Below, in pieces: positions 51,274 to 59,818 of a stretch of DNA of 64,000 nt. Numbering within the stretch: the stretch's first letter is position 1; the number at the start of each line of letters is the position of its first letter. The DNA comes from Pelomonas caseinilytica (GTDB lineage: Bacteria > Pseudomonadota > Gammaproteobacteria > Burkholderiales > Burkholderiaceae_C). A program made the translations under genes and the position numbers. The DNA is taken from positions 183,912-247,911 of the forward strand of contig NZ_JAJTWT010000009.1 in the NCBI RefSeq assembly GCF_021353235.1, given 5' to 3'. The notes beneath the pieces are model-generated. The model saw only the letters and a list, made by a program, of their open reading frames with translations, ran no database searches and was not told the DNA's origin.

Positions 51274-52250
51274 CCTGCCAGGGCAGCGGGTCGCGCCGGC
51301 CGGGGCTGCGGCGCCATCGGCGGCGGCTCGGGCGCGTCGTTCAGGCGCAGGAACTTGAAGCCCGCGAGCTGCGGCTTGTTCTGGCCCGCCTGGCGGGCGT
51401 CGCGCTCGGCCATGCGGGCGATGAAGCCCTGCAGGGTCTCTTCCCGCACCTGGGGCTCGGCCGAGTGCAGCAGGTGCCGCGAGCCGTCGGCACCGGTCAC
51501 GATGAGCCCGACGTGCGAGGCCCAGAACTCGCCGCCGCGGGTCGAGACGATGTTGACGAAGTCGCCGTCCTGCAGCCGGGCCTCGATGGCGGCCACGTCC
51601 TGCTTGGCGATGTAGGCGTCGTCGAAGTCCTGCACGGGGATGTCCCGTTCGATCTTGAACTGCTTGCGCAGGAAGGCCCGGCGGTCGATGTGCTGGCGGT
51701 AGGCCTGCGTGGGCGCGCCCAGCGTGGTGGTGACGTCCGTGACCAGCCAGCGGTTGGCCAGGTTCCAGTCCGCCTCGGTGTAGTGGTTGCGCGTGGCCAC
51801 GCCGATGACGCCGTCGCGGTAGCGGATGCGCTGCAGCATCCAGAAGAACTCCTCCCACGAGGCGCTCAGCGCCATCGCGTAGGTGTGCTCGACGAAGACG
51901 ACGCAGTCGCTCTTGGTCAGGTCGAACAGCGGCTGGGCGTCGTAGGTCTCGTAGGGAAACTCGCCGAGCAGGAAGAGCTCGTAGGGCTGGCCGATGTTCT
52001 TGCGCGCCAGGGCGGCGACGCGCCGGCGCAGGTCGGGCTGGTCGAGCTGCTGCCAGGCGAGGAAGGCGCCGATCTCGCCGGGCTGCATGCGGTACAGGGG
52101 CTTGTTCAACAGCTCGGTGAGCTGGGCGTCGCCGAGGCCGACGCGGTGGGCGTTCTCCCGCTGCACCGCCGGCGGCTCGGGGGCCTTGGGTGGGAGGGCG
52201 CAGCCGGCCAGCAGCAGCGCCAGGGCGAGGGCGGCGAGGGTCTTGTGCAT
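51270..52250 (-). CDS. DUF1460 lipoprotein, NlpC/P60-like amidase fold
   Basis: 326 residues with a lipoprotein signal (lipobox 'LLAGC', lipidated Cys17). The DUF1460 core has a candidate catalytic Cys in '[18 protein letters not shown]', the '[15 protein letters not shown]' helix and a His in '[10 protein letters not shown]'. Structures of relatives show an NlpC/P60 fold with N-acetylmuramoyl-L-alanine amidase-like features, so a role at peptidoglycan is plausible. A Pro-rich tail ends the protein. CACACT ends 6 bases before the ATG. It converges on lipA with a four-base overlap. Confidence 0.82.
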   Translation of the reverse strand: MHKTLAALALALLLAGCALPPKAPEPPAVQRENAHRVGLGDAQLTELLNKPLYRMQPGEIGAFLAWQQLDQPDLRRRVAALARKNIGQPYELFLLGEFPYETYDAQPLFDLTKSDCVVFVEHTYAMALSASWEEFFWMLQRIRYRDGVIGVATRNHYTEADWNLANRWLVTDVTTTLGAPTQAYRQHIDRRAFLRKQFKIERDIPVQDFDDAYIAKQDVAAIEARLQDGDFVNIVSTRGGEFWASHVGLIVTGADGSRHLLHSAEPQVREETLQGFIARMAERDARQAGQNKPQLAGFKFLRLNDAPEPPPMAPQPRPARPAALAG

Positions 52251-52344
52251 CGCGCCAGTGTGGCCCGGCCGCCGGCCCCGCGCTCATGAGAGCTTGTGGG
52301 CCGGCCATAACCGTGACTTCACGTGGCGAGCGCCGCTTCGCCGC

Positions 52345-52731
52345 CTACTTGAGCGTTGCCAGGTACGCGATCAGGTCAGCCCGGGCCTGGGCGTCGGCCA
52401 GGCCGTCGTACTTCATCGTCCCGCCGGGCACGGCGGCCTTGGGGTTGGCGATGTAGGCATCGAGGGCCTCGGGCGTCCAGGTCTTGCCGCTGGCCTTGAG
52501 CGCGGCCGAGTAGTTGGCGAAGGCGGGCACGCTGGCGGCCGGCCGGCCGAGCGTCGCGAAGAGGCTGGGCCCCTTCTTGTGCTTGCCGTCCTTGGCGCTG
52601 TGGCATTCGGCGCAGTGCTCGGCGAACACGTCGCGGCCGGTGGCCGGGTTGCCGGCGGCCATCGCGCCGCCGCCCAGCCCGGCGAGGACGGCGGCGAGCA
52701 GGGCCCGGGTGGAGGTCAGAACGAGGTCCAT
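52345..52731 (-). CDS. periplasmic class I cytochrome c
   Basis: 128 residues with a Sec signal ('STRALLAAVLAGLGGGAMAAG'), one heme site 'EHCAECHSAKDGK' (Cys40, Cys43, His44) and the distal Met of 'PGGTMKYDGL'. 'KKGPSLFATLGRPA' is typical of mitochondrial-like small cytochromes c. It carries electrons in the periplasm. The start overlaps the end of the upstream fused cytochrome-porin gene by 16 bases, so the two should be made together. Confidence 0.93.
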   Translation of the reverse strand: MDLVLTSTRALLAAVLAGLGGGAMAAGNPATGRDVFAEHCAECHSAKDGKHKKGPSLFATLGRPAASVPAFANYSAALKASGKTWTPEALDAYIANPKAAVPGGTMKYDGLADAQARADLIAYLATLK

Positions 52732-54059
52732 GCGAACAGGAAGAGGGTGTTGTTGTCCGAGGCGTTGCGGCCGGCGCCGTCGTAGTTGCTGCGCGCGCCG
52801 TTGTAGCGGCTGTACCAGGTGTACTGGGCACCGAGGCGCAGGTTGGCCCAGGGCGCGGCCCACGAGTCCTCCTTGCCCCAGGGCGTCCAGTCGAGCTGCA
52901 GCACCTGGCCGCGCGTGTCGGGCTTGTTGCCGGCCATGCCGCCGTAAAGCGTCGCGTCGGCGTCGCCCGTGGTGCGGAAGTGGCCCAGCGTCAGCCCCCA
53001 GGTCTGGGCGAAGTGGTAGCTGGCGTTGAGCTTGAGTTCGCGCAGATGGCCCGTCAGGTTGTCGGCCTCGCCGGCCGAGACCAGGTCGTAGCGGCGCTGG
53101 CGCTCGCGCACAAAGCTGCCCTGCAGCGTGAAGATGTGGTCGCGCGTGCCGAGGAACTGGTACTGGCCGTCGATGCCCACGTCCTGGTAGCGGTTGCTCG
53201 GCGCGCCGGGGCTGCGGCCGGGCTGCAGGCCGGCGTTCAGGCCGAACAGGCCGACGGACCAGTTGTCGCGCTTGCGGTCGTTGAACCAGGCGAAGCGCCA
53301 GTAGGCCGCGCCGGGAATGCGGCCGGGGTCTTCGTCGCGGCCCAGGCCCAGCAGGCTCTGGCCGCGCGGCGACAGGGCCTTGTAGGTGCCCAGCTCGGCA
53401 TACCAGTGGTTGTCGAGGAAGGCGTAGGCCGAGGCGCCGACCACCCGCTGCTCCAGCGCACCGTTGATCAGCGTGCCGGTCTCGGCGCCGCTGAAGCCCA
53501 GGGCGGAGCTCGCGTAGGGGAAGCTCCAGACGGGCGAGCTGTTGAAGGGGTCCTGCACGCCGGGGTTGTTGTTGACCGACAGGCCGAGGACGAGGTCCTT
53601 GCCGTTCCAGCTCGTCGCGTGGGCGAAGCGCAGGTCGGCCTGGTCGATGGCGGTCTTCTTGGCGATGCCGTCGTAGGTCACCTGCACGAAGGCGCCGAGC
53701 TGGTCGGCCAGCTTGCCGGCGACGAAGAGCGAGGCCTCGTCCAGCGCGGTGTTGTTGTTGGTCTTGTAGCCGTCGGCGGGCGGCGCGTCCTGGGCCTTGC
53801 CCGTGCGGGTGAAGGAGGCCACGGCCATGCCGGACAGCGGCACGCTGCGCTTGCCGTTGCCGTCGGTGTAGCCGCCGAGCTTGAACTTGATGCCGAAGGG
53901 CGTGAGCTGCGGGCCGTAGGCGCCGACGTGGCACGCCGCGCAGTCCTGCCCGGTCTGGCGGGCGAAGCTGGGCACGGCATGGCTGAGGCGCGGCGCCAGC
54001 GCGCACAGCGCGAGGGCGAGCAGCGCGCCGGTGTGGCCGATCAGGCGCGGTCGGGACAT
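52716..54059 (-). CDS. outer membrane cytochrome c-porin fusion (Cyc2-like)
   Basis: 447 residues. A signal peptide ends near residue 28 ('LAPRLSHA'). One heme c site follows at residues 40-44 ('RQTGQDCAACHVGAYGPQLTPFGIKFKLGGY'). The remaining 390 residues are alternating beta-strands with aromatic ends, finishing 'NNTLFLFAWTSF' with a terminal Phe, as expected for an outer membrane barrel. A monoheme cytochrome fused to a porin is the architecture of Cyc2, the outer membrane iron oxidase, and its relatives. Electron transfer through the outer membrane is inferred; the donor or acceptor is not shown. It sits between cytochrome c and cytochrome b561 genes. Confidence 0.75.
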   Translation of the reverse strand: MSRPRLIGHTGALLALALCALAPRLSHAVPSFARQTGQDCAACHVGAYGPQLTPFGIKFKLGGYTDGNGKRSVPLSGMAVASFTRTGKAQDAPPADGYKTNNNTALDEASLFVAGKLADQLGAFVQVTYDGIAKKTAIDQADLRFAHATSWNGKDLVLGLSVNNNPGVQDPFNSSPVWSFPYASSALGFSGAETGTLINGALEQRVVGASAYAFLDNHWYAELGTYKALSPRGQSLLGLGRDEDPGRIPGAAYWRFAWFNDRKRDNWSVGLFGLNAGLQPGRSPGAPSNRYQDVGIDGQYQFLGTRDHIFTLQGSFVRERQRRYDLVSAGEADNLTGHLRELKLNASYHFAQTWGLTLGHFRTTGDADATLYGGMAGNKPDTRGQVLQLDWTPWGKEDSWAAPWANLRLGAQYTWYSRYNGARSNYDGAGRNASDNNTLFLFAWTSF

Positions 54060-54069
54060 GGACTTCCTT

Positions 54070-54633
54070 TCAGAGTGGGGATGATTTCGGGGTGCGCAGC
54101 GCCATCGCGGTCAGCAGGCCGTCGCGCCGCACCCATTGGTGCCAGGCGGCGGCCGCGGCATGCAGCGCGATCAGGGCGAGCAGCGTCCAGGCCAGCGTGC
54201 CGTGCCAGTCCTCCAGGCTGTCGGCGAGGTCGAGGTCGCGCTCAAGCAGCGGCGGCAGGGCGCCCAGCAGTGGCAGGTTGACGGCATGGCCGCGGGCATT
54301 GGCCAGGGCCAGGCCCACCAGGGGCAGGGCGAGCAGCAGCAGATAGCTCAGGCCGTGCAGGGCCGAGGACGCCCAGGCCAGCCATTGCGGCCCCTGCCAG
54401 GCGGCCAGGCGCAGACGCAGTCGCACACCGAGCCGCAGCAGGGTGGCGGCGCCGATCAGCAGGCCCAGGGGCTGGTGCCAGCTCATCAGCAGCTGGCGCC
54501 AGCTGCCGGACTCGGCCTGCATGCGGGCCAGGGCCAGCAGGAATTCGAAGAGGACGGCTGCCGCCAGACTCCAGTGCAGCAGGCGGATGGCGACGGGGTG
54601 GGCGGACTGGCGCAGGCGTGTGGGCGATGACAT
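54070..54633 (-). CDS. cytochrome b561-family membrane protein
   Basis: 187 residues with four membrane helices. Likely heme-ligand histidines are in 'VAIRLLHWSLAAAVLFEF', 'LLMSWHQPLGLLIGA', 'SALHGLSYLLLLALPLVGL' and 'EDWHGTLAWTLLALIALHAAAAAWH'. This is the bacterial CybB-type diheme protein that takes electrons from ubiquinol or gives them to it in the inner membrane. It is 10 bases upstream of the cytochrome-porin gene on the same strand, so the three genes form an apparent electron-transfer operon. Confidence 0.9.
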   Translation of the reverse strand: MSSPTRLRQSAHPVAIRLLHWSLAAAVLFEFLLALARMQAESGSWRQLLMSWHQPLGLLIGAATLLRLGVRLRLRLAAWQGPQWLAWASSALHGLSYLLLLALPLVGLALANARGHAVNLPLLGALPPLLERDLDLADSLEDWHGTLAWTLLALIALHAAAAAWHQWVRRDGLLTAMALRTPKSSPL

Positions 54634-54685
54634 GCCCGTCAGGCTAGAAACCCCCGACCTTCAATTGCCTGACGATGCGGCGGCG

Positions 54686-56062
54686 TCAGCCCCGTGACGG
54701 GAAGTCCAGGCTCACGCGCAAGCCTCGGCCGTCGGCACCGTCGGCCAGGCTCAGCGCGGCGCCGTGGCGCCGGGCCACCTCGTTGACGATGGACAGGCCC
54801 AGCCCGCTGCCGCCCTGTCGCCCGGGCCGCTGGTAGAAGCGCTCGAGCACGCGCGCCCGCTCGTCGGCGGGAATGCCGGGGCCCTGGTCCTCCACGGTCA
54901 GCCGCGCGCCTTCGCCGGCCGGGCCGCAGCCCAGCAGCACGGTGCTGCCGCGCGGCGCATGGTCCAGCGCGTTGTGGACGAGGTTGGCCAGCGCCTCGCG
55001 CAGCAGCCAGGGCGAGCCACGCACCTTCACCGGCTGGGCGTCGAACTGCAGCTCGACGCCGGCGGCGAGGGCGGTGTCCAGCCAGTCGTTGGCCGCGGCT
55101 TCGAGCAGGCTGGCGAGGTCGACGGGCTCCAGTTCGTCCGCCTGCACGGCCTGCGGACCCGAGCGCGCCAGCGCCAGCATCTGGTGGGTGGAGCGCGCCA
55201 GGCGCCGCAAGGCGGCCCGCACCGCGCCCAGGCGCTCGCGCAGCGCGGGCGGCGCCTCGCCCTCGGCGAGTTCCAGCTGGGTCTGGATGCCCGCCAGCGG
55301 CGTGCGCAGTTGATGCGCGGCGTTGGACAGGAAGGCCTGTTCGTGGGCGGCTGACTGGCGCACACGGTCGAGCAACTGGTTGATGGTGCCGGCGAAGGGG
55401 GTCAGCTCGCCCGGCAGGCCTTCCACCGGCACGGGCCCGAGGTCGTCGGCGTCGCGGGCAGCGATGCGCCGGCTCACCCGTTCCAGCGGCTGCATGGCCA
55501 CGCGCACGCCGGCCAGCACGCCGCCCAGGGCGAGCATGACGAGCATCACATTGGGAACGAGGGTGTCGAGCATCAGCCGCCGCGCCAGGCGCTCGCGGCG
55601 ATGGGTGGTCTCGGCCACCAGGATTTGCAGCGGCCCCAGCGACGACTCGTGCGCATAGCTGGCCACCCGCCAGGCCTCGCCCCCGGTCGAGGCGTCGGCG
55701 AAGACGGCCCTGTCCGCCGGGCTGGCCTGGATCCATTTCGCCAGGCCGGCGTCGCCGCCCACCGCGCTGCCGTCGGCCCGGCGCACGAAGAAGGCCAGCC
55801 GGTCCCGAGGCTCGGCCCGCTGCATGGCCGCCACCGTGCGGCTGAGGTGCAGGCCGAAGTCGTCCTGCAGGCCGTCGTCGGCGTCCACGTCCAGGCGCGA
55901 GGCCAGGGCGATGGCCACGCGCGCGAGGGCGAGGTCCTGGTCGTCCTGGGCCCGCCGCAGGGCCTGGACGTAGTCGTAGACGGCGCCGAGCGCCAGCACC
56001 GCGAGCAGGGGCCAGGCCAGCAGGTGGGCCAGGCGGCGCCGCAGCGTCGGGGCAGCGCGCAT
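54686..56062 (-). CDS. sensor histidine kinase (TctE/QseC-like)
   Basis: 458 residues. Membrane helices at about 11-30 and 166-188 flank a 135-residue periplasmic domain; a HAMP segment follows. The phosphoacceptor box is 'FLSNAAHQLRTPLAGIQTQLELA' (His250), then 'LREALANLVHNALDHAPRGSTV', the G1 box 'VEDQGPGIP' and 'GSGLGLSIVNEVARRHGAAL'. This 'NAAHQLRTPL' H-box is typical of TctE-type kinases. It overlaps its regulator by one base. The cytochrome operon starts 52 bases downstream of its stop, so control of those genes is a natural guess. Confidence 0.93.
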   Translation of the reverse strand: MRAAPTLRRRLAHLLAWPLLAVLALGAVYDYVQALRRAQDDQDLALARVAIALASRLDVDADDGLQDDFGLHLSRTVAAMQRAEPRDRLAFFVRRADGSAVGGDAGLAKWIQASPADRAVFADASTGGEAWRVASYAHESSLGPLQILVAETTHRRERLARRLMLDTLVPNVMLVMLALGGVLAGVRVAMQPLERVSRRIAARDADDLGPVPVEGLPGELTPFAGTINQLLDRVRQSAAHEQAFLSNAAHQLRTPLAGIQTQLELAEGEAPPALRERLGAVRAALRRLARSTHQMLALARSGPQAVQADELEPVDLASLLEAAANDWLDTALAAGVELQFDAQPVKVRGSPWLLREALANLVHNALDHAPRGSTVLLGCGPAGEGARLTVEDQGPGIPADERARVLERFYQRPGRQGGSGLGLSIVNEVARRHGAALSLADGADGRGLRVSLDFPSRG

Positions 56063-56724
56063 CAGACCTCGAGCCGGTAGCCGATGCCGCGCACCGTGCG
56101 CAGCTGCAGGGCGGCTGTGCTGAGCTTGGCACGCAGCCGCGAGATGTAGATCTCGACGGCGTTGTCCGTCACTTCCTTGTCCCACCGGCTCAGGCTGTCG
56201 GCCAGCTTGCGCTTGGGCACGACCCTGGGCGCCTCCAGGGCCAGCAGGCGCAGCAGATGCCATTCACGGCCGGTGAGGGCCAGGGGCTGGCCGTCCAGCA
56301 GGGTCTCGTGGGTGGCGAGGTTGAGCTGCAGCGGGCCGATGCTCAGGCGTGAGGTGCTGGCCGAGCGGCTGCGGCGCAGCAGGGCGTGCACGCGGGCCAG
56401 CAGCTCGGGCAGCTGGAAGGGCTTGGTGAGGTAGTCGTCGGCGCCCTCGTGCAACCCGTCGACGCGGTCCTGCAGGCCGTCGCGGGCGGTGAGGATGAGG
56501 ATGGGCAGCGTGGCGCCGGCCTCGCGCAGCTGGCGCACCAAGGCCAGGCCGTCGGTGTCGGGCAGGCCGAGGTCGAGCAGCAGCAGGTCGTGCAGGCCGT
56601 CGGCCACGACGTCGGCGACCTGGCGCCCTTCGTGCAGCAGGTCGACCTCGTAGTCGGCCTGGCGCAATGCGTCTCGCACGCCGGCGGCGATGAGGGCATC
56701 GTCCTCGACGACCAGCAGGCGCAT
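56062..56724 (-). CDS. OmpR-family response regulator (TctD/QseB-like)
   Basis: 220 residues. Receiver: 'LLVVEDDALIAAGV', phosphoacceptor Asp51 ('LLLDLGLPDTDG'), 'LILTARD' with Thr, and Lys in 'YLTKPFQLPEL'. The winged-helix output ends 'DNAVEIYISRLRAKLSTAALQLRTVRGIGYRL'. It works with the kinase just downstream. It follows the TlpA gene by 13 bases on the same strand, which suggests a four-gene unit or longer reaching the cytochromes. Confidence 0.94.
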   Translation of the reverse strand: MRLLVVEDDALIAAGVRDALRQADYEVDLLHEGRQVADVVADGLHDLLLLDLGLPDTDGLALVRQLREAGATLPILILTARDGLQDRVDGLHEGADDYLTKPFQLPELLARVHALLRRSRSASTSRLSIGPLQLNLATHETLLDGQPLALTGREWHLLRLLALEAPRVVPKRKLADSLSRWDKEVTDNAVEIYISRLRAKLSTAALQLRTVRGIGYRLEV

Positions 56725-56737
56725 GCCGGGAGCGGCC

Positions 56738-57229
56738 TCAGGCCTCGGCCAGCAGTTGCTCGATGAGGCCGTGCAGGGCGGCGAAGTCGGGCTCGCCGAC
56801 GAAGCGCTTGACGATCTCGCCGCGCTTGTTGATGAGGAAGGTGGTCGGCGTCATCTGCACCTGGCCGAAGGCGTTGGCCACGGTGCCGGTGTTGTCGATG
56901 GCCACGGCGAAGGGCAGCTTGCGCGTCTCGGCGTACTTGGCGACGAAGGCGGGTGGGTCGTAGCTCATGGCCACGGCCACCGTGTCGAAGCCGCGGCCCT
57001 TGAACTTGTCGTAGGTGGCGACGACCTGGGGCATCTCCTTGACGCAGGTCGCGCAGCTGGTGGCCCAGAAGTTGACCAGCATCACCTTGCCGTTCCAGTC
57101 CCGCGAGCTGGCCTTCTGGCCGTCGAGCAGCACGTAGTCGACGGCGGGGGCCTGCTCGCGCGCGCAGCCGGCGAGGGCGGCGAGGCCCAGGGCGGCGAGG
57201 GCGGTGGCGGCAAGGCGGCGGTTCAGCAT
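56738..57229 (-). CDS. TlpA/ResA-like periplasmic thioredoxin lipoprotein
   Basis: 163 residues from the ATG at 57229; an ATG 9 bases further upstream is possible. The signal has a lipobox ('LAALAGC'), and the thioredoxin fold carries the redox pair in 'VNFWATSCATCVKEMP' and the cis-Pro in 'VQMTPTTFLINKRGEIV'. Such proteins reduce apocytochrome c or other periplasmic thiols. Its place next to genes for c-type cytochromes and their regulator fits a cytochrome-maturation role. TAGAAT ends 7 bases before ATG 57229. Confidence 0.9.
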   Translation of the reverse strand: MLNRRLAATALAALGLAALAGCAREQAPAVDYVLLDGQKASSRDWNGKVMLVNFWATSCATCVKEMPQVVATYDKFKGRGFDTVAVAMSYDPPAFVAKYAETRKLPFAVAIDNTGTVANAFGQVQMTPTTFLINKRGEIVKRFVGEPDFAALHGLIEQLLAEA

Positions 57230-57236
57230 GACCGCC

Positions 57237-57242
57237 ATTCTA
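57237..57242 (-). promoter_or_regulatory. TAGAAT -10 box 7 bases before the TlpA gene
   Basis: On the reverse strand TAGAAT (five of six consensus bases) ends 7 bases before ATG 57229. The other possible ATG (57236-57238 on the reverse strand) overlaps this box, which favours the downstream start. It lies in the 22-base gap after the kinase-like gene. Confidence 0.45.
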
Positions 57243-57251
57243 GGAAATCCC

Positions 57252-58403
57252 TCAAGACCTTCGCGTCAGCTCGAACATCAGCAGCGAAGGCAGGGCGTCG
57301 GGCAGGTGGCGGCGGGAGATGCGCGCCACGCCGTCGCTGGTGGCGGTGGACAGCTGGGTGCGGTGCTCGCCGTCGAACATCTCGACGAAGCTGAAGTCGG
57401 GCGCGTCGCGCATGATGCCGGCGATGAGCTGCAGCAGGGCCTCGTTCATCAGCGCGGCGTCGAAGAGCAGCGCGTGGGGCAGGCCCTCGCGGCAGAACTG
57501 CTCGGCCTCGGCCACGCTGCCCACCACGTCCACCAGCATGCCCATGTGGCGCACGGCGGCCTGGGCCTCGGACCGCAATTCGCGGTTGGCCGAGAGGATG
57601 AGGAGCTGGCAGCCGGCCAGCGGCCGGGAATTGCCGCCCATGCGTTCGGCCTCCGCCTCCAGCCGGGCATGGGTGCTGTCCACGGCCGGGGCCATCTCGT
57701 CCGGTGCCAGCTGGTTGAACTCCAACGTCAGCAGCGTGATGCCGGCTTCCTGCTCGCGCAGGGGCAGCACGCCCAGCGTCAGCGCTGTCTGTTCGAGCAG
57801 CCGCCAGGCCAGTGAGTCGATACCGACGGACGAGGCCGGAGGCTCGCCGCCGTCTCCCAGCAGCTCCAGCGAGCGGTGGGCGAAGCGGCAGCTCAGCCGC
57901 GCCTTGACGGGCCAGGGCGTCAGGTCCAGGCGCAGGTCGACCGAGGAATGGGTATTGGCCAGGGCCCAGTCCATCAGGGCGTTCAGCAGCGCGAAGAGCA
58001 GGGCGCCGTCGGCCCAGATTTCGACCGGCTGCAGCGACTGGCGCACCTGCACGCCGCGGGCCTGGGTCTCGCGGCTGCGCTGGGCCAGCACGCTGCGCAG
58101 CATCTGCGTGAGGTGCTGGCGCTCGCGGTTCAGGCGCAGCCGGCCCGAGGCCAGGCGGGCGAGCTGCTGGCCCAGCATGCCGGCGGTGCGGGCGTCGTCC
58201 ACGCTGCGCCGCAAGAGCCGCAGGCCGCGGCGGCTGATCTGTCCGGTGGTGGCGAGGTTCTGGATCTGCTCCAGCGCGGCGCTCAGCGGCCCGGCGATCT
58301 CGGCACCCAGCTGCTGGACGATCTCGGCCCACTGCACCGGGGACGGTTCAGGCTTGACGTCGTTCGCGGCATTGACAGGCGCGGGAGAGGGCGGAGTGGG
58401 CAT
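57252..58403 (-). CDS. phosphotransfer-dead histidine kinase homologue with receiver-like end
   Basis: 383 residues, soluble. Residues about 20-100 resemble a DHp helix pair, but the H-box reads 'LGAEIAGPLSAALEQI', with Ala34 where the phosphoacceptor His should be. An ATPase-like region follows ('QPVEIWADGALLFALLNALMDWALANT'), but no G1 or G2 glycine boxes are evident. Residues about 265-330 ('CQLLILSANRELRSEAQAAV...ALLFDAAL') look like a receiver domain without the N-terminal acidic pair. It probably acts as a protein-binding or allosteric partner of other signalling proteins, not as a kinase. ATG 58403 is the likely start. Confidence 0.6.
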   Translation of the reverse strand: MPTPPSPAPVNAANDVKPEPSPVQWAEIVQQLGAEIAGPLSAALEQIQNLATTGQISRRGLRLLRRSVDDARTAGMLGQQLARLASGRLRLNRERQHLTQMLRSVLAQRSRETQARGVQVRQSLQPVEIWADGALLFALLNALMDWALANTHSSVDLRLDLTPWPVKARLSCRFAHRSLELLGDGGEPPASSVGIDSLAWRLLEQTALTLGVLPLREQEAGITLLTLEFNQLAPDEMAPAVDSTHARLEAEAERMGGNSRPLAGCQLLILSANRELRSEAQAAVRHMGMLVDVVGSVAEAEQFCREGLPHALLFDAALMNEALLQLIAGIMRDAPDFSFVEMFDGEHRTQLSTATSDGVARISRRHLPDALPSLLMFELTRRS

Positions 58404-58541
58404 GGACCAGAAGGCGATCCCGCGTCGGATGGTTCTAGGAGATGGGCCCGGCGCGGTGCGTGGGCGCATGCTCCGGGTCGCGCTGTCCCCCCTCCATCCC
58501 CCACCCAGGGGGAAACCCTTGGTTCAGGGGTGGGTCAACCC

Positions 58542-59780
58542 TCACGCGATCACGCCGGCCCGGCGCCAATTCGTGATTTCTTCCTCGGAACAGCCGGCTT
58601 CGCGCAGCAACTCGGCACTGTGCTGGCCGAGCAGGGGTGGGGGGCGGCGGTAGGTGACGGGCGTGGCCGACAGCTTCATCGGGCTGGCGACGAGGCGCAG
58701 GCCGGGCGTCAGTGGATGGGTCATGCCCACCACCGCGCCGCGCGCCTGGGCCTGCGGGTCGGCCAGGGCTTCGGCGATGGAATTGATGGAGCCGCAGGGC
58801 ACCTTGGCCGCCTCGAGCGCGGCCAGCCAGTCGGCGCGGCTGCGCTGCCGCACGGCGGCCTCCAACTGCGGCACCAGCACGTTGCGGTGGCGCACGCGCT
58901 CGGCGTTGGTGGCGAAGCGCGGGTCGACGGCCCAGTCGGGCCGGCCGGCGATCTCGCAGAATTTGGCGAACTGGCGGTCGTTGCCGACCGCGAGGATGAG
59001 GTGGCCGTCGCTGGCTTCGAAGACCTGGTAGGGCACGATGTTCTGGTGGGCGTTGCCCATGCGGCCCGGCGCCTTGCCGCTGCACAGGTAGTTGCTGCCC
59101 AGGTTGGCCAGCATGGCGAGCTGGGTATCGAACAGGGCCATGTCGATGACCTGGCCCTGGCCGGTGGCGTCGCGGTGGCGCAGGGCCGCCAGGATGGCCA
59201 CGGTGGCGTACATGCCGGTGAAGAGGTCGGCCACGGCCACGCCCACCTTCTGCGGCCCGCCACCGGGCAGGTCGTCGCGCTCGCCCGTGACGCTCATCAG
59301 GCCGCCCATGCCCTGCACGGCGTAGTCGTAGCCGGCCCGCTCGGCGCAGGGGCCGGTCTGGCCGAAGCCGGTGATGGAGCAGATGACGAGGCCGGGGTGT
59401 TCGGCCAACAGGCTCCGGGCGTCCAGGCCGTAGCGGGCCAGGTCGCCGACCTTGAAGTTCTCCACCAGCACGTCCACCTGGCCGGCCAGCCGGCGCACGA
59501 TGGCCTGGCCTTCGGGCTTGGAGAGGTCGACGGCCAGGGAGCGCTTGTTGCGGTTGGCGCCGAGGAAATAGGCGGCCTCGGTGGTGTCGCGGCCGTCGGC
59601 GTCCTTGAGATAGGGCGGGCCCCAGGCGCGGGTGTCGTCGCCGCTGCCGGGACGTTCGATCTTGATGACGTCGGCGCCCAGGTCGGCCAGTGTCTGGGTG
59701 CACCACGGGCCGGCGAGCACCCGCGAGAGGTCCAGCACGCGCACGCCCGCCAGGGCTTGGGAGGAGGGGCTGTCTTGCAT
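58542..59780 (-). CDS. CaiB/BaiF family CoA-transferase
   Basis: 412 residues, a type III CoA-transferase. The catalytic Asp185 is in 'VGVAVADLFTGMYATVAILAAL'. Other signatures: 'GVRVLDLSRVLAGPWCTQTLADLGADVIKIERPGSGDDTR', 'NRNKRSLAVDLSKPEG', 'SITGFGQTGP', and 'NIVPYQVFEASDGHLILAVGND'. These move CoA between carboxylic acids (formyl, succinyl, carnitine or benzylsuccinate type). The substrate is not evident and no acyl-CoA enzyme gene is adjacent. Its promoter faces that of the next lipoprotein gene. The 138-base gap downstream (58404-58541) is C-rich with no gene. Confidence 0.92.
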   Translation of the reverse strand: MQDSPSSQALAGVRVLDLSRVLAGPWCTQTLADLGADVIKIERPGSGDDTRAWGPPYLKDADGRDTTEAAYFLGANRNKRSLAVDLSKPEGQAIVRRLAGQVDVLVENFKVGDLARYGLDARSLLAEHPGLVICSITGFGQTGPCAERAGYDYAVQGMGGLMSVTGERDDLPGGGPQKVGVAVADLFTGMYATVAILAALRHRDATGQGQVIDMALFDTQLAMLANLGSNYLCSGKAPGRMGNAHQNIVPYQVFEASDGHLILAVGNDRQFAKFCEIAGRPDWAVDPRFATNAERVRHRNVLVPQLEAAVRQRSRADWLAALEAAKVPCGSINSIAEALADPQAQARGAVVGMTHPLTPGLRLVASPMKLSATPVTYRRPPPLLGQHSAELLREAGCSEEEITNWRRAGVIA

Positions 59781-59786
59781 CGCGGG

Positions 59787-59812
59787 ATTGTCGGCGGGCC
59801 GCTGCCGATAAT
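59787..59812. promoter_or_regulatory. compact divergent promoter pair with boxes 6 bases from both ATGs
   Basis: The 38-base gap between the CoA-transferase and lipoprotein genes contains GACAAT on the reverse strand (59787-59792), ending 6 bases before the former ATG, and GATAAT on the forward strand (59807-59812), ending 6 bases before the latter. Both transcripts would begin at the start codon. No -35 sequences could be placed with confidence. Confidence 0.5.
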
Positions 59813-59818
59813 CCGGTC

